Shown here piece by piece: positions 8,875-17,945 of a stretch of 64,000 nt of DNA. The stretch is from Arthrobacter sp. ISL-85. GTDB lineage: Bacteria; Actinomycetota; Actinomycetes; Actinomycetales; Micrococcaceae. The translations under genes and the position numbers were made by a program. Each line of letters opens with the position of its first letter. Positions within the stretch are counted from its first letter, which is position 1. The stretch is from positions 124,001-188,000 of the forward strand of contig NZ_JAGGPQ010000017.1 of the NCBI RefSeq assembly GCF_018613675.1. The letters are read 5' to 3'. Below the pieces are notes generated by a model, which was not told the DNA's origin, searched no databases, and saw only the letters and a program-made list of their open reading frames with translations.

Positions 8875-9863
8875 GTGCGCTGGAGGGAGCCAATGTCCTG
8901 GTTACCGGCGGGGCAGGGACCATCGGATCAACCCTGGTGGACGCCCTGCTTGACGCCGGTGTGCAACACATCGATGTCCTGGACAACATGGTCCGCGGCC
9001 GGCTGGACAACCTCTCCGGTGCTTTAGCTGGTGGGCAGGTTGACCTGGTGCGCGGCACCATCCAGGACAGGGACCTGGTGCATGACCTCACCAAAGGCAA
9101 GGACCTGGTGTTCCACCAGGCCGCCATCCGCATTACCCAGTGCGCCGAGGAGCCGCGGCTGGCCCTCGAGGTGCTGGTGGGGGGAACATTCAACGTCCTG
9201 GAAGCCGCGGCCGAGCATAAAGTGGACAAGCTGGTGGCAGCATCCAGTGCCTCCGTTTACGGGATGGCCGACGAGTTCCCCACTCCGGAACGGCACCACC
9301 ACGCCAACAACGATACGTTTTACGGCGCCGCCAAGTCCTTCAATGAAGGCATGGCCCGCAGCTTCCGCGCCATGACGGGCCTGGACTACGTGATGCTCCG
9401 CTACTTCAACGTCTACGGGCCCCGGATGGACGTCCACGGCCTGTACACGGAAGTCCTGGTGCGGTGGATGGAGCGGATCATGGACGGGGAACCGCCGCTG
9501 ATCTTCGGCGACGGCCTCCAGACCATGGACTTCATCCACACCGCGGACGTGGCGCGTGCAAACGTGCTGGCTGCATGCAGCGACGTCGTTGAAGGGACCT
9601 ACAACGTGGCCAGCGGAACGGAAACCAGTCTTCTGGAGATGGCGCAGGCACTGCTCCGGGTCATGGGCTCCAGCCTCGACGTGGAGCATGGGCCGGCGCG
9701 CCAGGTGAACAGCGTGGTCCGACGGTTGGCTGACACCTCCGCTGCCGCACGCGACCTCGGTTTCAAGACCGGGGTGGAACTGGAAGAAGGCCTGCGGCAA
9801 CTTGTCAACTGGTGGCTGCCTCTGCGTGACCAGATCGCGGCTACACGGAAGGTTAGTGCGTGA
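8871..9863 (+). CDS. NAD-dependent epimerase/dehydratase (UDP-sugar type)
   Basis: 330 residues from GTG 8871, which overlaps the upstream stop. It is an extended short-chain dehydrogenase: the nucleotide-binding glycine motif GGAGTIGS lies at 13-20, and the SASVYG serine is followed by the catalytic pair in YGAAK (Y151, K155). RYFNVYGPRMD is typical of UDP-glucose/GlcNAc 4-epimerases and related dehydratases. The reaction would be epimerisation or dehydration of a nucleotide sugar feeding the repeat unit. It overlaps the following aminotransferase gene by 4 bp. The exact substrate is not deducible. Confidence 0.85.
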   Translation: MSALEGANVLVTGGAGTIGSTLVDALLDAGVQHIDVLDNMVRGRLDNLSGALAGGQVDLVRGTIQDRDLVHDLTKGKDLVFHQAAIRITQCAEEPRLALEVLVGGTFNVLEAAAEHKVDKLVAASSASVYGMADEFPTPERHHHANNDTFYGAAKSFNEGMARSFRAMTGLDYVMLRYFNVYGPRMDVHGLYTEVLVRWMERIMDGEPPLIFGDGLQTMDFIHTADVARANVLAACSDVVEGTYNVASGTETSLLEMAQALLRVMGSSLDVEHGPARQVNSVVRRLADTSAAARDLGFKTGVELEEGLRQLVNWWLPLRDQIAATRKVSA

Positions 9864-11029
9864 TGACTGCTGAACCACTTCTTGACCGAATCAACGTCAT
9901 GAAGCCCTGGCTGGGTGATGAGGAAGCCCGGGCGTTGGCTGAGGTAGTGGCATCCGGCTGGGTGGCGCAGGGACCCAAGGTCAAGGAATTTGAGTCGCGC
10001 TTCGCCGACTTCCAGGGAGTCCGCCATGCGGTTGCCACTTCCAGCTGCACCACGGCCCTGCACCTGGCCCTGGTGGTTGCGGGAATCGGGCCTGGAGATG
10101 ATGTGGTTGTGCCGTCCCTGTCGTTCATAGCTACTGCCAACGCCGTGACTTACGTTGGGGCGCGCCCTGTGTTCTGCGACGTGGACCCGGCCACCGGAAA
10201 TGTGACTGCGGAAACCATCCACGCTGCGCTCACCTTGGACACCCGTGCCGTGATTGTGGTGGACCAGGGGGGCGTACCGCTGGACATGGACCCCGTCCGC
10301 GAGCTGTGCGACCGCCACGAAATCACCGTGATCGAAGACGCCGCATGTGCTGTGGGGTCAACGTACAAGGGACAGCCGGTGGGTGTACGCGCGGATGTTG
10401 CCGTGTGGTCTTTCCATCCGCGCAAGATCCTCACCACCGGTGAGGGCGGGATGCTGACCACCAACCGAGCCGACTGGGCTGCGAGGGCCAGGACACTGCG
10501 TGAACACTCCATGAGCGTGTCCGCCGCGGACCGGCACGGATCGCTGCTGGCACCACCGGAATGCTACCTCGAGGTCGGGTTCAACTACCGGATGACGGAC
10601 CTGCAGGCCGCCGTCGGGATTGTCCAGCTGGGCCGGCTGCCGGAAGTGCTTGCACGGCGGCGGGAGATCGCAGCGCAGTATGTTGCCGGCCTCTCCAGGG
10701 TGCCGGGCCTGCGGCTGGTGTCGGACCCGCCTTACGGCACCACCAACTTCCAGTCGTTTTGGGTGGAGGTCCTGCCCAGCTTTGGAACCACGCGGGACGG
10801 ACTGATGGAGCTCCTGGCTGAAGCCGGCATCTCGGCGCGCCGCGGCATCATGGCGGCGCACCGCCAGCCTGCCTACCGGTGGCGCGACTCGGGCCGGGCC
10901 CTCCTGCAGCACACGGAACGGCTCAACGACAGGACGCTGATCCTGCCGGTCTTCCACGAACTGGACGCCGAAGGACTGGCCAGGATCATCAGCACCATCC
11001 GCGCAGCGGCTGCGGGGATGCGCACATGA
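9860..11029 (+). CDS. DegT/DnrJ/EryC1/StrS family sugar aminotransferase (first copy)
   Basis: 389 residues. GTG 9860 is preferred over ATG 9863 because GGAAGG lies 7 bp before it. It is a PLP enzyme of the sugar-aminotransferase family: SFHPRK gives the Schiff-base lysine at about 189, EDAACAVGS the cofactor-binding acidic pair, and GFNYRMTDLQAA is strongly conserved. The family converts nucleotide-linked ketosugars to aminosugars using glutamate. Placement between an oxidoreductase/epimerase and a NeuD-type acetyltransferase suggests an oxidise - aminate - acetylate sequence. The stop overlaps the next ATG. Confidence 0.9.
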   Translation: MMTAEPLLDRINVMKPWLGDEEARALAEVVASGWVAQGPKVKEFESRFADFQGVRHAVATSSCTTALHLALVVAGIGPGDDVVVPSLSFIATANAVTYVGARPVFCDVDPATGNVTAETIHAALTLDTRAVIVVDQGGVPLDMDPVRELCDRHEITVIEDAACAVGSTYKGQPVGVRADVAVWSFHPRKILTTGEGGMLTTNRADWAARARTLREHSMSVSAADRHGSLLAPPECYLEVGFNYRMTDLQAAVGIVQLGRLPEVLARRREIAAQYVAGLSRVPGLRLVSDPPYGTTNFQSFWVEVLPSFGTTRDGLMELLAEAGISARRGIMAAHRQPAYRWRDSGRALLQHTERLNDRTLILPVFHELDAEGLARIISTIRAAAAGMRT

Positions 11030-11685
11030 GTGAGCTGATCCTGATAGCCGCCAGCGGCTTGGCCCGCGAAGTACTGGCGATGGTGCGCAGCAGCGGCCAG
11101 TACGACGTCGTCGGTTTACTTGATGACGATAAGGAAATGGCTGGCGTGACCGTGGACGGGGCACCCGTACTGGGGACCATCGATGACGCGGCGAAGTACA
11201 CGCATGCGTTCGTCCTGGTATGCATCGGCTCCGGGCGGGTGCGCGAAGCGGTGGTGGAGCGGCTGACGGCGCTGGGCCTCACCGAGGCCCGTTATGCCAC
11301 CGCTGTGGATCCCTCCGTCCAGTACCCGGAGGGATGCCGGGTAGGCAGGGGCAGCATCCTGCTGCGGAACGTCACGCTCACAGCCTCCGTCTCCCTGGGT
11401 TCGCATGTGGTTGCCATGCCGTCGGTGACATTCACGCACGACGACGACGTGGCGGACTTTGCGACGTTCGCTGCGGGAGTGTCGCTGGGCGGCGGAGTCC
11501 GGATTGGCCGGGCAGCCTACCTGGGCATGAACGCCAGCGTGCGGGAACGGACATCCGTGGGGGCGTACGCAACGGTGGGCATGGGAGCTGCGGTGCTCAG
11601 CAACGTGCCCGACGGGCAGACCTGGGTTGGGGTGCCTGCACACGAGATTGACGGGGAAAGTTTCCGGTTCGGGGGGATGTCATGA
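11026..11685 (+). CDS. NeuD/PglD-type sugar O- or N-acetyltransferase
   Basis: 219 residues. ATG 11026 overlaps the upstream stop (ATGA); longer upstream frames belong to the aminotransferase gene. The N-terminal Rossmann-like part ELILIAASGLAREVLAMV is typical of the PglD/NeuD group. It is followed by a left-handed beta-helix with hexapeptide repeats (about 100-205), and a histidine in FTHDDD (about 138) matches the catalytic base of PglD. It would acetylate the amino sugar made by the preceding enzymes, using acetyl-CoA. Donor sugar identity is unknown. Confidence 0.85.
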   Translation: MSELILIAASGLAREVLAMVRSSGQYDVVGLLDDDKEMAGVTVDGAPVLGTIDDAAKYTHAFVLVCIGSGRVREAVVERLTALGLTEARYATAVDPSVQYPEGCRVGRGSILLRNVTLTASVSLGSHVVAMPSVTFTHDDDVADFATFAAGVSLGGGVRIGRAAYLGMNASVRERTSVGAYATVGMGAAVLSNVPDGQTWVGVPAHEIDGESFRFGGMS

Positions 11686-12965
11686 GCACCGGCACGGCAA
11701 GCAGCGGAACCCGATCAGCGTGGACCATCAAGACGCCAGGAGCACTCCGCGGCACTCGAAGAATGAGGATCCTGGTGCACCCGCACGAACTTGCCATGGG
11801 AGGCAGCCAGATCAACGCCTTGGAACTGGCTGGCGCCGTCCGCGATCTGGGCCATGACGTTACGATCTTCGCCACGCCTGGTGTCCTTGAAGACAAGGTG
11901 AACGAACTGCGGCTTCCCTACATAGAAGCACCGGCGGCCCGCTACGCCGCCGACCCCGGCACGATTTCCAAACTTAACGGCATTGTTCGAAGCCTGGACG
12001 TTGACATCGTGCACGCCTATGAGTGGACCGCGGTGCTCAATACCGCTTTCGGCCCCTGCCTGGGATTCCGGACACGCTCCATCATGACGGTTCTGTCCAT
12101 GGAAGTCCCGGGCTTTCTTCCCCGCCATCTTCCGCTCATAGTGGGCACACCCGGCTTGGCGGCCCGTGAAATGCAGCGCCGCTGCAACGTCCACGTCATC
12201 GAACCTCCGATCGACACCGACTACAACAGATCCCGCGGCACCGCAGCCTCCCGCCGGGAACTCGGCATCAACGAAAAGGATCTCGTGATAGCCATCGTAG
12301 GACGGCTGACCACAGATCTGGGAAAGGTTAATGGCGTCCTTGCAGCCATCAGGGTCGTCGACCACCTTGCCGTCCGGTGGCACGGCTTGACCCTGCTGGT
12401 GGCGGGAGACGGAGAAGGCGCCACAAAAGTCCATGAGCTTGCGGCGGGGGTGAACAGGCGCCATCAGCGGCCCGTAGTCCAGGTACTGGGCAACATCCCG
12501 GATCCACGCCCCGTTTATGATGCCGCGGACATCGTCCTGGGCATGGGAAGCTCCGCCCTCCGAGGCATGGCGTACGCAAAACCACTCATCGTCCAGGGGC
12601 AGTCAGGTTTTTGGGTAACAGCAAGCCCGGAAACGGCAGGGCAGTTCCTTACGGACGGGTGGTTCGGGACAACGGGCAAAGGTGATGCGGAGCTGGAACA
12701 GGCCCTGCGAAATCTCCTGGACGATCCTGATCGTCGGGCAGAGCTGGGGGCATACGGACGGAGTCTGGTTGAGGAACGGTTCAGTTTGAACAGGGCGGCT
12801 GAACGGCTCCTTTCGCTTTACCGCGGAGAACTGTCCAAACCGCACCGGCCCGTAGCCACCGCGGTGTCGCTGGCCCGCACCGCAGCCGCAACTGCCAAGT
12901 TCCGTGCTGTGGTCAATTGGCAGGGGCGCCTCCCGGCCACACGCACAGCTGGGAACGGAAGCTGA
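11682..12965 (+). CDS. Family 4-like glycosyltransferase
   Basis: 427 residues from ATG 11682 (4-bp overlap). The recognisable fold begins only at an internal MRILVHPHELAMGGSQ (residue 28), so translation from ATG 11763 is also possible. GT-B architecture: the N-terminal domain has the glycine-rich MGGSQ loop, and the C-terminal domain starts IAIVGRLTTDLGK and has LVAGDGEG. The usual EX7E region is degenerate (around GMGSSALRGMAYAKP), so the donor site looks atypical. It probably adds one sugar of the repeat unit on the cytoplasmic face. Confidence 0.8.
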   Translation: MSTGTASSGTRSAWTIKTPGALRGTRRMRILVHPHELAMGGSQINALELAGAVRDLGHDVTIFATPGVLEDKVNELRLPYIEAPAARYAADPGTISKLNGIVRSLDVDIVHAYEWTAVLNTAFGPCLGFRTRSIMTVLSMEVPGFLPRHLPLIVGTPGLAAREMQRRCNVHVIEPPIDTDYNRSRGTAASRRELGINEKDLVIAIVGRLTTDLGKVNGVLAAIRVVDHLAVRWHGLTLLVAGDGEGATKVHELAAGVNRRHQRPVVQVLGNIPDPRPVYDAADIVLGMGSSALRGMAYAKPLIVQGQSGFWVTASPETAGQFLTDGWFGTTGKGDAELEQALRNLLDDPDRRAELGAYGRSLVEERFSLNRAAERLLSLYRGELSKPHRPVATAVSLARTAAATAKFRAVVNWQGRLPATRTAGNGS

Positions 12966-12966
12966 C

Positions 12967-14466
12967 GTGGCGGCACGCAATGATCTCGCCAGCCAAGTCC
13001 GCCGTGGACTGGCATGGAGCAGCATCAACAGCCTGGTCCTCAAGCTGGGGACCTTCGCCGTCGGGATAGTTCTGGCACGCCTCCTTGCTCCGGAGCAATT
13101 CGGCGTCTTTGCCGTCGCTTTGACGGTGCAGCTTGTGCTTATGTCACTTGCGGACCTAGGTATGACGGCCGACTTGGTGAGGTCCGCTGATCCCGCGAGA
13201 ATCGCCCCCACTGTGGGCACGCTGGCCCTGGCCACTAGCACCGTCCTTACCACAACGCTGGTGTTGTCCGCCCAGGGCCTGGCCGATCTTCTCGGCAGCC
13301 CCGACGCTGGCCCGGTCATCGCGTTAATGGCCTTTACGCTTCTCCTCGCCGGGGCAGGAGTGGTCCCCTATGCAGCCCTCCAACGGCGTTTCGCTCAAAA
13401 AGAGCTCTTCGTCATCTCTGTAATTGACTTCACGGTGAGCACTCTTTCTACGTTGGCTCTGCTCGCCGCAGGGTTTGGCGTGATGGCTCTGGCCATCGGC
13501 CGGCTGACCGCCCAGCTGACCACACTCATTTTGCAGTACGCCTTTTCCGGCGAGCGGGTGCGGCTGGGGTTCAACAGGAAGGCCGCTCCCGAGGTCCTCG
13601 CCTTCGGCCTGCCCGTTGCCGGCGCAAACGTGCTCTCCTGGGCTCTCCTGAACGTGGACAACGTGGTGGTATCACGCCTGGCAGGTCCCGTCGCCCTGGG
13701 CTTCTACTTCCTGGCCTTCAATATTTCGAACTGGCCGATCAGTGTCCTGGGCCAAGTTGTCCGTTCAATATCGATCCCCGCTTTCGCCAGGATGGCAACC
13801 GGACGGTCGGACAAGAGTTTGTCCGCCATGATGGGTCCGGTGTGGGCCGTCTCTCTGCTGGCCGGACTCATGCTGGCCCTCCTTGCTACACCCCTGATCG
13901 AGCTGGTCTACGGTGACCGCTGGCTCCCTGCAGCCCCCATCCTCGCCTGGCTTGGAATCTTTGGTGCACTGAGGACGCTTTTCGATCTCTCCGCTTCCTA
14001 CCTCCTCGCCCGTGGGGCCGCCAAAGCCACCTTGGTAGTGCAACTCGCTTGGATCACCGGCCTCATTCCGGCGGTCATCGGGGGGATGTACCTCGCCGGG
14101 ACAACGGGAGTCGCAGCTGCGCACTCGATTACCGGGGTGCTGGTGGTCTGCCCCGCCTACGCAGTCGCACTCCACAGGTCCGGTGCAGACACCGGCACGC
14201 TCGTCGGCAAGATGTGGCCGCCCCTGGCGGCTGCAGTTCCCGCAGCCGCAACAACCCTGGGAGTAATGGCTTTCACGCCTGGTCCGTTGCCGGCACTGTT
14301 GGCCGGCGGGAGCGCAGGAAGCGCAGTCTACATCCTGCTCCTCGCCCGCTGGTTCCGCAGCCAGCTCGCCGGGGCCGCAGCGTCACTCCCCCGGAGTGGC
14401 GACCAGCCGCATTCCCCGCTTTCGGCGGACCAGCCGCTCCCAGCATCTTCAGGAGGTAAGTCATGA
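12967..14466 (+). CDS. Wzx-type polysaccharide flippase (MATE/MOP superfamily)
   Basis: 499 residues from GTG 12967, chosen because GGAAG lies just upstream and it follows the previous stop by 1 bp; the frame is open further upstream inside the previous gene. The start RNDLASQVRRGLAWSSINS and a succession of about 12-14 hydrophobic segments mark a polysaccharide transporter of the oligosaccharide flippase family. It would move the undecaprenyl-linked repeat unit across the membrane. A short Pro/Ser-rich cytoplasmic tail ends the protein. The stop overlaps the next ATG. It pairs functionally with the Wzy-like protein at 18862. Confidence 0.88.
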   Translation: MAARNDLASQVRRGLAWSSINSLVLKLGTFAVGIVLARLLAPEQFGVFAVALTVQLVLMSLADLGMTADLVRSADPARIAPTVGTLALATSTVLTTTLVLSAQGLADLLGSPDAGPVIALMAFTLLLAGAGVVPYAALQRRFAQKELFVISVIDFTVSTLSTLALLAAGFGVMALAIGRLTAQLTTLILQYAFSGERVRLGFNRKAAPEVLAFGLPVAGANVLSWALLNVDNVVVSRLAGPVALGFYFLAFNISNWPISVLGQVVRSISIPAFARMATGRSDKSLSAMMGPVWAVSLLAGLMLALLATPLIELVYGDRWLPAAPILAWLGIFGALRTLFDLSASYLLARGAAKATLVVQLAWITGLIPAVIGGMYLAGTTGVAAAHSITGVLVVCPAYAVALHRSGADTGTLVGKMWPPLAAAVPAAATTLGVMAFTPGPLPALLAGGSAGSAVYILLLARWFRSQLAGAAASLPRSGDQPHSPLSADQPLPASSGGKS

Positions 14467-15572
14467 CCCAGCCCACCATTCCATTGGTTGACCTGTCCAG
14501 CCAGCAGGAACAGATCAACAACCTTATCCGCGAGGGTTTCAACCGTGTGATCGCCGAGTCGAGTTTCATCATGGGGCCGCAGGTTGAAGAGTTCGAAGAA
14601 GCATGGGCTGCCTATTGCGGAGTGCCTTTTTCCATGGGTTTGGGAAACGGTACCGACGCGATCGAAATCGCCCTGCGCGCAGCAGGCGTTGGCCGTGGCC
14701 ATGAGGTCATAATTCCGGCAAACACTTTTGTGGCCACGGCAGGCGCCGTGAAACGGTCCGGAGCTGTGCCGGTCTTGGCCGACTGCAACGAAAACTTTCT
14801 TCTGGATCCGGCAGAGGTGGCCCTCAAGGTGACAAAACGGACCAAGGCGGTCATCGGCGTCCACCTCTACGGCCAGGCAGCCCCCATGGAGGCAATAAGG
14901 AACGCAGTACCACATAGCGTCACCATCGTCGAGGACATGGCCCAGGCCCAAGGCGCCAGGCGACATGGAGTCCGGGCCGGCGCGCTCGGTGATGTCGCCG
15001 CTACGAGCTTCTATCCTGGAAAGAACCTCGGCGCATACGGAGATGCAGGCGCGGTTATGAGTGCCTCCAAGCCCATCGCCTCTCGAGTCCGGAAGCTTCG
15101 TAACCACGGTGGCAACGCCCGTTACGAACACCTGGAAGTGGGCTTTAACTCCCGGTTGGATACGCTGCAGGCCGTGGTGCTAAATGCGAAGCTGAACTTC
15201 CTTGATGAGTGGAACGGGCAGCGGGTTCGGGCGGCCGAGCGCTACGACCAGTTGCTGGCCGACCTTCAAATGGTGAAGTTGCCGCGGGTGGCAGCCGACA
15301 ACGAACACGTATTCCACCTGTACGTCGTGCGCGTTCCTGATCGGGACCGGGTGGTTAGAGAGCTCAACGCAGTAGGTATCGGGGCAGGAATCCATTACCC
15401 GCGCCCCATCCATTTGCTGCCGGCTTACTCCCACTTGGGACACAGACGGGGAGACTTTCCCACCGCCGAACGGCATGCCGCTGAAATCATGTCATTGCCC
15501 CTGTACCCCGGAATCACGGCGCAGCAGCAGGAACAAGTGGCTTCTGCCCTTGGGAAAGTCCTGGGAAGATGA
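14463..15572 (+). CDS. DegT/DnrJ/EryC1/StrS family sugar aminotransferase (second copy)
   Basis: 369 residues. IPLVDLSSQQEQI at the N terminus and FYPGKNLGAYGDAGA (PLP lysine at about 187) resemble the dTDP-3-keto-6-deoxyhexose aminotransferases (FdtB/QdtB-like) rather than the copy at 9860; EDMAQAQGA is the cofactor acidic region. This suggests a second, differently aminated sugar in the repeat unit, but no dTDP-sugar dehydratase or isomerase is in the window, so precursors must come from elsewhere. The start overlaps the flippase stop (ATGA) and the end overlaps the following glycosyltransferase. Confidence 0.88.
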   Translation: MTQPTIPLVDLSSQQEQINNLIREGFNRVIAESSFIMGPQVEEFEEAWAAYCGVPFSMGLGNGTDAIEIALRAAGVGRGHEVIIPANTFVATAGAVKRSGAVPVLADCNENFLLDPAEVALKVTKRTKAVIGVHLYGQAAPMEAIRNAVPHSVTIVEDMAQAQGARRHGVRAGALGDVAATSFYPGKNLGAYGDAGAVMSASKPIASRVRKLRNHGGNARYEHLEVGFNSRLDTLQAVVLNAKLNFLDEWNGQRVRAAERYDQLLADLQMVKLPRVAADNEHVFHLYVVRVPDRDRVVRELNAVGIGAGIHYPRPIHLLPAYSHLGHRRGDFPTAERHAAEIMSLPLYPGITAQQQEQVASALGKVLGR

Positions 15573-16678
15573 TGACAGTCCAGGAAATCAAACGGAGGGC
15601 ACCCAAGCCCCCCCGGCTGAAGCCACTCGAGACGCGCGCGTACAGGCCCACGGTGTCGGTGGTGATCTCGTGTTACAACTACGCACGGTTCCTGCCGCAG
15701 GCGGTACACAGCTGCCTCTCCCAGCAGGACGTCGATGTGGAAGTCATTGTCGTGGACGATGCTTCCACTGATGACAGCGCATGCGTGGCAAGGGAACTCA
15801 GCCGCAACCACGGCAATGTGTTCTTCATTCAGCACTCAGCCAACGTCGGACCGGTGGGATCCTTCAATGATGGGGCGCGGACTGCCACAGGGGAATTCCT
15901 GGTACGCCTGGATGCGGATGACCTGCTCACCCCCGGGTCCCTGGCCAGGTCCACCCTCGTCGCGCAGTCGTTCCCGTCTGTTGGTCTCGTGTATGGTCAT
16001 CCCCTCCATTTCTCGTCGCAGCGGCTTCCCCGCCCGCGGCTCAATGCCAGCGGGTGGACCATCTGGCCCGGACGGGAATGGCTTGCCGGCCGTTGCCGGT
16101 CCGGAAAGAACGTAATCACTTCACCCGAAGTGTTGATGCGCCGCTCCCTTGTTGCCCAGCTTGGTTATCTCTCCCCTTTGGCACACAGCCACGACATGGA
16201 ACTCTGGCTCCGGCTGTCCTCCTTCTCCGATGTTGCCTACATACACGGAGCGGACCAGGCCTGGCACCGCGAACATTGCCAAAGCCTGTCCGCTACCTCC
16301 GTGGATGAAGTCGTCGACTTCCGCGAAAGAGTCGCTGCTTTCGATGTCCTGTTTTCAGGTCCCGCCGGCGGACTGGTGGATGTTGCCCACCTGCGGGATA
16401 CGGTGCGACGGACGCTTGCCATGGAGGCTCTGCGGACTGCCCGCCACGAGCTTGCCCGCGGATCTCGTTACGCGGCGCTGTACAAGCAGTGGCTGGACCT
16501 CGCGGAACAACTCGATCCCCGCGCTGCGGAAAATGCGCGCTGGGAGCGGCTTGAACCCAGCGCGCGCTTCCAGTCACTGCCCCCCTGGCTAAGACCGGAG
16601 TCCCTTGCCCTGCGGCTGCACGGGCGCATCAGATCTGAACTGGAATGGCGCCGGTGGCACCGGACAGGAGTCTCTTGA
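15569..16678 (+). CDS. Family 2 glycosyltransferase
   Basis: 369 residues. The GT-A domain starts TVSVVISCYNYARFLPQAV after about 25 residues. VVDDASTDDS and VRLDADDLLTPG provide the nucleotide-sugar and DxD metal motifs. EVLMRRSLVAQLGYL and HDMELWLRLS are standard later GT2 blocks. The C-terminal third, charged and helical, is variable. It probably adds an inner sugar of the repeat unit on the cytoplasmic side. It starts at ATG 15569, overlapping the upstream stop; ATG 15572 directly follows and could equally be used. Confidence 0.87.
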   Translation: MMTVQEIKRRAPKPPRLKPLETRAYRPTVSVVISCYNYARFLPQAVHSCLSQQDVDVEVIVVDDASTDDSACVARELSRNHGNVFFIQHSANVGPVGSFNDGARTATGEFLVRLDADDLLTPGSLARSTLVAQSFPSVGLVYGHPLHFSSQRLPRPRLNASGWTIWPGREWLAGRCRSGKNVITSPEVLMRRSLVAQLGYLSPLAHSHDMELWLRLSSFSDVAYIHGADQAWHREHCQSLSATSVDEVVDFRERVAAFDVLFSGPAGGLVDVAHLRDTVRRTLAMEALRTARHELARGSRYAALYKQWLDLAEQLDPRAAENARWERLEPSARFQSLPPWLRPESLALRLHGRIRSELEWRRWHRTGVS

Positions 16679-16679
16679 G

Positions 16680-17945
16680 ATGCATTCAGCGACTGCTTTG
16701 CACAATCATCCGCAACCGGTGGCCCCGGGCCAGCCGTGGATCGGCACGCGGGAAGTTCTCCGCCGCCTTCGTGCCCAAGGGACCCAAGACGTCAGCCGCA
16801 GGGTAGTCCGACGTCTTGCCCGGCGCGTATGCGAATTCTTCGACACCGCTGCGCTTGACTTTCCTTTGCTGGAGCGTGACATCGCCGATTCTGTGAGACT
16901 CCGGCTGGAACTTCCGGAGCAGTCCAGGCGCCCAGGCACAGCGCTCAACCTGGCGTGGCTTTGTACCCCTCCAGGTCCCGGATCGGGCGGGCATACCACG
17001 CTGTTCAGAATGGTAAAAGGACTCGAGGACCGGGGTCATGCGTGTTCGTTGCTCCTCTATGACCGGCATGGTTCTGATATCTCACAGGCAAAAGCCATTA
17101 TCCGCCGGCATTGGCCGTGGCTGCGGGCCGATGTCTCGACCGTACCCAATGTCATCGAAGGCTACGATGCCTGCGTTGCGAGTTCGTGGGAGACCGCCCA
17201 CGTACTGGCTACCCGCAGTGCGGAGGCAGCCGTTCACAGGTTCTACTTCATTCAGGACTACGAGCCGTTCTTCTATCCGCGGGGAAGTCTCTACAGCCTC
17301 GCGGAGGACAGCTACAGGTTTGGCTTTACGAACATCAGCTTAGGCAACATGGTGTCAGATGCGTTGCGGGAAAACATAGGGATTACCGCGGCCACAGTTC
17401 CCTTCGGCTGCGATGGCGGCACTTATCTCTTGGAGAACCTCGGCCCGAGAGAAGGGGTGGTCTTTTACGCCAGGGAGGCCGTGGACCGTAGGGGCACCTT
17501 CTTGGGCAAATTGGCCCTGGCGGAGTTCCATCAGCGCCATCCGGAGCAACGGATTCATGTCTACGGGGACCCCCTACCGTCATGGACGGTGCCGCATCAG
17601 CATCACGGAAAGCTTGCTCCAGCGCAGCTGAACTTGCTTTACAACAACAGCGTGGCAGGCCTTGCCCTGTCCTTCACCAATATCTCGCTCGTGGCGGAAG
17701 AAATGCTTTCCTGCGGGACGACCCCAATTGTCAACGATCATCCTTTGGCACGAAAGGATTTGGCGGCGCCAGGGGTGCTGTGGGCAACAGCCACCCCCGC
17801 GGGTATTGCGAATGCCCTCTGTCGTGCCGTGGAGAAGCCTCTCGCCGCACGGGAATTATCCCTCGTTGCAGCCGGAGCACGCCGGGATTGGGTCCCGGCC
17901 CAGACAGCCACGGCGGCAATCATTGAAGAGGAGGCAACGGCATGA
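16680..17945 (+). CDS. WsaF-like rhamnosyltransferase family glycosyltransferase
   Basis: 421 residues from ATG 16680, one base after the upstream stop; frame upstream of it lies inside the previous gene. Recognisable blocks are LNLAWLCTPPGPGSGGH, RFYFIQDYEPFFYP, TNISLGNMVS and VVFYARE. These resemble the GT4 enzyme WsaF, which adds rhamnose in Geobacillus S-layer glycan synthesis. GT-B fold with a C-terminal donor domain (LVAEEMLSCG) is expected. A rhamnosyl donor is possible but not shown. It overlaps the next gene by 4 bp. Confidence 0.82.
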   Translation: MHSATALHNHPQPVAPGQPWIGTREVLRRLRAQGTQDVSRRVVRRLARRVCEFFDTAALDFPLLERDIADSVRLRLELPEQSRRPGTALNLAWLCTPPGPGSGGHTTLFRMVKGLEDRGHACSLLLYDRHGSDISQAKAIIRRHWPWLRADVSTVPNVIEGYDACVASSWETAHVLATRSAEAAVHRFYFIQDYEPFFYPRGSLYSLAEDSYRFGFTNISLGNMVSDALRENIGITAATVPFGCDGGTYLLENLGPREGVVFYAREAVDRRGTFLGKLALAEFHQRHPEQRIHVYGDPLPSWTVPHQHHGKLAPAQLNLLYNNSVAGLALSFTNISLVAEEMLSCGTTPIVNDHPLARKDLAAPGVLWATATPAGIANALCRAVEKPLAARELSLVAAGARRDWVPAQTATAAIIEEEATA

